Below are positions 60,335 to 64,000 of a DNA stretch of 64,000 bases, one piece after another. Each line of letters begins with the position of its first letter. The stretch's first letter is position 1. Location of the stretch: contig JAQFWX010000008.1 in NCBI GenBank assembly GCA_027605045.1, positions 806,001 to 870,000 of the forward strand. The letters are read 5' to 3'. This stretch comes from Phallus indusiatus. Its lineage: Eukaryota; Basidiomycota; Agaricomycetes; Phallales; Phallaceae. A program made the translations under genes and the position numbers. The notes under the pieces were generated by a model. It had not been told where the DNA came from. It ran no database searches and saw only the letters and a program-made list of their open reading frames with translations.

Positions 60335-60560
60335 CTACCATGCAGCAATTACGACTCAATTTGGAAGCAGGCCCACCGTCTGATATCACTGGTATGTAAG
60401 ACACAATAGAAGAAGACCCAAAATACGAGCAGCTTCATTGCTTTCATCATTCAATATTCAATGTTCGTGCAATGGTTCATGGTTATGGTTCATGAGTCCA
60501 GTGTCCAGACTCCACATTGGTCGATGTTGGACATCACGTGCACGTAGGCATTCAGAACAA

Positions 60561-61377
60561 GTCTTAGTTAGACTCGAACCCAGTCCCTACTTTCCCACGG
60601 CTAGGGAGGCCCAAGCCTTCGTCCGTAGGGACTGGGAAAAAATCTCGCGTCTTGAGGGAGTGCAGCCGCCGGCGCCTAAGTTTCGGGGACTTAGAAAAAT
60701 TCAGCCTCATGAGCTTGAAGTACCTCATATTGACTCCATATATTATCAATTTTACATCAATTTTTTCTGTTCAGTAGCTTATATATACGTTAAAATTGCA
60801 TACTAATATAATATTTATCCTCCAATCTTCTCCTACAGCAATGGAGATTTGCTTGAGACTCGAGAGCAGTAGCTGACTAATTCATTATTGCGTCTTATGT
60901 AAGCCTATGCGAACTACTGCCTCTCATACAATAAAACTATCCGTTTGAGTCAATCTCCGGATTGTGAAGGCTTTGCTTGTCATTTGCTCCTAATTTAAGA
61001 TATTATATAAAACAAGACAGGCAAGACAATAAATATGTCAGGCAACTGCACTTGAGCTGCACTGTAGGTCAGCCTGCCGGGTTTATATCAAGTTTATATT
61101 GAGGATATTAATGAGTAAATTATAAGTAATATGACGCTTTTTCAAGTCATAAATAAGCTGAAAAACCAGTTTGATGTATCTTAATCATGTTGAAAAGGCT
61201 TGGAGGAAGTGTTTTGTAGTTTGATGGGACGAAATTTCGCTAAGTCCTCGATACTCAAGCGCCCGCGGCTGCACTCCCTATGCTTCCGCATATTTTTTCC
61301 CAGTCTCTACAAAAAAACGCCTTAGGGCTCTCCCTAAGCGTGGGAAAGTAGAGACTGGGAACGAGTCTAAGTCTTAG
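60561..61377. repeat. Imperfect inverted repeat with 140-bp arms
   Basis: The left arm, about 60561-60698, and the reverse complement of about 61231-61377 share CCCAGTCYCTACTTTCCCAC, GACTGGGAAAAAAT and GGGAGTGCAGCCGC in the same order. Each arm contains its own hairpin (CCCAGTCCCTAC with GTAGGGACTGGG in the left arm). This looks like a foldback or MITE-like repeat, or two head-on copies of a short repeat. No gene lies between the arms, and no target duplication was resolved. Confidence 0.65.
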
Positions 61378-61656
61378 TAACAGACTGTAACACTGAACGG
61401 TTACTAAACTCAAGACGGTCATCTCCATAAAAATCGATTACACGAAGGGTTCGAAAAGTAACTCATTATTCTACATATAAGGTAGAATGACACCTTTCCC
61501 GTCATCATGATTGGGATTGGCATCGTGAATACAATAGCATAGAATTAGATATACACGTGAAAAACAAGTCCATGTTCGTTGATTATCGTTATTCGTTACA
61601 TCTTCAATCTTTGAATTAGCACTGTTCATTTCAATGAGAGTGGAATGACCTGAACT

Positions 61657-61845
61657 TACTCAAAAAATACGAGGAATACTAGATACTGCTAGTTTTCCAG
61701 GAGCAATCGGAACTTCTCTAGTCTTTTCATCAGACTGATCCGAAGGCGACGTGGGTTTTTTGTGAAGAGTGATCGGAGCGGCGATAGCAGTGATGCATGC
61801 CAGGCAAATTGCCACCACTAATGGCAAGACGAGGAATTTTGGCAT
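61657..61845 (-). CDS. Possible small secreted protein
   Basis: ATG 61843-61845 opens a frame of 62 codons. A clear signal peptide (MPKFLVLPLVVAICLACITA, then AIAAP) is followed by a short polar Lys/Ser/Pro-rich tail without Cys pairs. The TGA stop (61657-61659) is immediately followed by GTAAGT, a perfect splice donor. The true gene may continue through another start frame, or this may be the broken first exon of a larger gene. No family was recognised. Confidence 0.4.
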
Positions 61846-63211
61846 GTGAGGATTCTGAACAACAGATGGTATTGATAGCCTGTCGAAAGCAAAAGTTTTA
61901 TATATGAAAACTTGAAAAGGGTTTACGTAAAATAAACCCCAGTGGTGATGGTCTGTATGGGGAAGCACCATTTTGATCAGAATTTGTCGGAAGCCCCACT
62001 GCGTAGCAGAAGCCTATCATCAGACTGACCATGTATCAACCACCATACACCTAATGCCAATGCTGAATTCAAATACTACCCAATCATTATAGTCGAGATT
62101 ATTCAAAAACAAACGATTGAACTATCATCATTGCGAGAAAGCTTTTCTGGCGCGGGTTGAGTAGGAGGCGATGTAGCAGGAAACGAATTTGGAATCGCTT
62201 CAATCTGAATGTGGAGTTCATAGCGTGACGTCACGCTTCTCAAGCCGGGAAGCCGTGTTGTCCTTCTTTTTTCCTGCCAACAACCTAACAACCTAAATTC
62301 AACTATTCATGTGCTTGGGACTCAAATGGAGCATATGATTAGAACATTTATGGCGTACGCAGCCTTTTTCAGCCCACTTTTTCAAGGCTTCTGAATAGGA
62401 ACACCTTGTCGAAGCAATTCTGAATTTCAACGCAGCGAACTTGATCATTAATAGCCAAATTTTTTTACATTGTCCATTTGGAAGGTACAAAGTGTATGAC
62501 AGAAGGAGGGGTAATCACAAGGTGCAGGATATTAAAGGCCGAGCCATATTTCGATTCTAGGCGTACACAGAAATCTTCTTTATCTGATTCTTATGACACT
62601 TGAAGCATGTGCAATGCAACGTGTGCCGGACATCCCTTTAATATAGCTTTAATAACTACCAGGTCCAGATTGCCTTAAATCAATTGCCGGTGTCCAATGG
62701 AGCTTGCTCATGGGTTGGCGTCGATGCCCTTGTTGACAATAACGTGGTGGGTTTTTATAGCTTCGTGTGCCTGCGTCGCACTAAGCTTTACCGCCTTCTT
62801 TACTCTATTCCTTAGGTCCTTCCAGAAGCACTTGACAAAGTTTAAAAGCTTAAGAAGCCTTGTGCGTCTCCATTGGTTTCACTATTATTACGAATAACCT
62901 TGATACTTTCCCCTGCGCCGGATTTCCTTTTCATGTGAACGTCATTTTTCAAACAATGGCACTTGAATTTATCAGAAGCCGTCAGACAAATTTTACCACC
63001 TGCATCTCCTTCATTTGATGCACATGAATATTAAAATGTATGTACATCAGACAATAAGACTGGAATACGTCGCTGCCCATTTTCTCTTGAATTTGGCTTA
63101 CCCTAACTTGAGTAAAATATACGAGACGTTTAAAAAAGGTTCAAACAGGTATATAGGTGTTCAGAATCATTTTTCTTTTTACGGGTTTCGTTTATTTAAT
63201 CGAGTTTTATG
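61846..63211. other. Intergenic 1.4 kb
   Basis: AT-rich DNA with short open frames at about 62103-62291 (-) and 62697-62897 (+, hydrophobic). Neither has a recognisable domain or clear exon partners. No repeat was seen. Confidence 0.45.
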
Positions 63212-63219
63212 ACGTGGAA
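63212..63219. repeat. Target-site duplication ACGTGGAA (left)
   Basis: Exact 8-bp match to 63766-63773 on the far side of the MITE. Confidence 0.9.
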
Positions 63220-63765
63220 TAGTGATGGGTTGGGTTCGGTTTGAAACCGCGAAAACCGGTTTGGTCTGGGTTTGGTCCGGTTTGGAAACCGAACCCAAGC
63301 TGCGATCCTCGAGAATTACGAACCAGTCTGGAACCGGTTCCAGACCGGTTTGAAACCGGTCTGACTAAGTCACTAAAGCCAATGATTATTCGGTATTTTT
63401 GGCATGAAAATCAGTCCCAGAGCTATGCCTTGAAGATTTTTTTGCCCACAGTTCCTTTCAGGTTATTGTTTCTAGGCTTTTCAGTGACTAGGAATTTGTC
63501 TACGGCCCCATCTTAGACCCATACGGTAGGCGGAGGAGCATGCCGGACTTGTGCCGGACATTACTCATCGCGATTACTAATCATTAGCGCCCAACAAGTG
63601 CTATGTTTGCTAACTCTTTCTAAACCACTGTCAAACCGGTTTCGAACCGGTTTGGAACTGGTTTCGGACTGAACTGGGATCAAACCTAACCGAAACCACG
63701 ATGAGCCCTCAAGTACAAACTGGTTTCGAACCAAACCAGACCGAACCAAACCCAACCCATCACTA
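63220..63765. mobile_element. MITE with 8-bp target duplication (hAT-like)
   Basis: The 546-bp element starts TAGTGATGGGTTGGGTT and ends with its inverted copy. Both ends carry many AACCGGTTT-type palindromic units (GGTTTGGAAACC, AACCGGTTCCAG and variants). The centre (about 63375-63600) has no coding capacity. The perfect ACGTGGAA flanks and TAGTGATGGG-type termini fit the hAT superfamily. The ends differ from those of the 1.17-kb elements, so it is a separate family. Confidence 0.85.
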
Positions 63766-63773
63766 ACGTGGAA
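63766..63773. repeat. Target-site duplication ACGTGGAA (right)
   Basis: Partner of 63212-63219. The remaining bases to 64000 show no gene. Confidence 0.9.
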
Positions 63774-64000
63774 CTACTAAGGGCCTACTTTGATATTTCC
63801 CGTTGTAATCACGTTAAGTAAAAGGATTTTCGATGGCAAAACGCGACTTTGATTGTGAGTATATGCGTCGGTTTGTGAATTTTATGAAGTTACTTATAGA
63901 GTTATTGTTATTCTCGTCCGGTAGTTTAAACCGGTACCTCGAAAGAATGCATTGGAAATGTACCGGTCTCTTTCGTACTCTCATGGTTCATGGCGGACAA

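Noticed and set aside
1..64000. CRISPR array, bacterial operon or prophage features
   Set aside because: The window is eukaryotic, with spliceosomal introns throughout; no regularly spaced short repeats were seen.

Overview
The window is nuclear DNA of a filamentous basidiomycete, most likely an Agaricomycete. Genes are dense and cut by many short GT-AG introns of roughly 45-75 nt, some exons are only 10-18 nt long, and the gene content fits (velvet factor, Clr2-type silencing protein, CYSTM protein, multi-exon P450, a gene resembling the fungal MLKL-type N-terminal group). No rRNA, convincing tRNA, operon or CRISPR array was seen. Gene names rest on protein motifs read from the sequence. Exon borders were placed by eye from GT/AG sites and frame continuity.

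Left part, about 1-45 kb, is a gene-rich housekeeping compartment. In order: GAS2/GAR-domain protein (3' end only, +), TRAPPC12 (-), TIM44 (+), cytochrome P450 (+), mitochondrial PPR-like protein (+), dihydroneopterin-aldolase-like protein (-), MFS hexose transporter (+), ZW10/Dsl1 (-), EMC5 (-), sterol O-acyltransferase (+), Clr2 (-), a small coiled-coil protein (+), SNX41/ATG20-type sorting nexin (-), mitochondrial TPR protein (-), TIM23 (+), velvet factor (+), CYSTM protein (+), cytochrome c1 (+), THP3/LENG8-type SAC3 protein (+), SEN2 (-), dynein intermediate chain (+) and alanine-glyoxylate aminotransferase (+). Several genes form tight head-to-head pairs sharing 94-146 bp. Mitochondrial functions are frequent (TIM44, TIM23, cytochrome c1, PPR, TPR). 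Vesicle and ER traffic genes are also frequent (TRAPPC12, ZW10, SNX41, EMC5).

Right part, about 45-64 kb, is an accessory, repeat-rich compartment. It holds three copies of one uncharacterised seven-transmembrane protein family: two apparently intact and one cut by a transposon. A fourth 5' fragment and a duplicated promoter block accompany them. A large multi-exon gene with an MLKL-like N-terminal helical domain lies in the same area. Two nearly identical 1.17-kb hAT-derived elements sit in inverted orientation 7.3 kb apart, and a 546-bp MITE with a perfect 8-bp target duplication lies near the right end.

The most notable observation is structural. The 8-bp duplications flanking the two hAT copies do not match within each copy, but the right flank of one is the exact reverse complement of the right flank of the other. 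With the reversed orientation of the third receptor copy, this suggests that recombination between the two elements inverted the 7.3 kb between them (or that an assembly error did).
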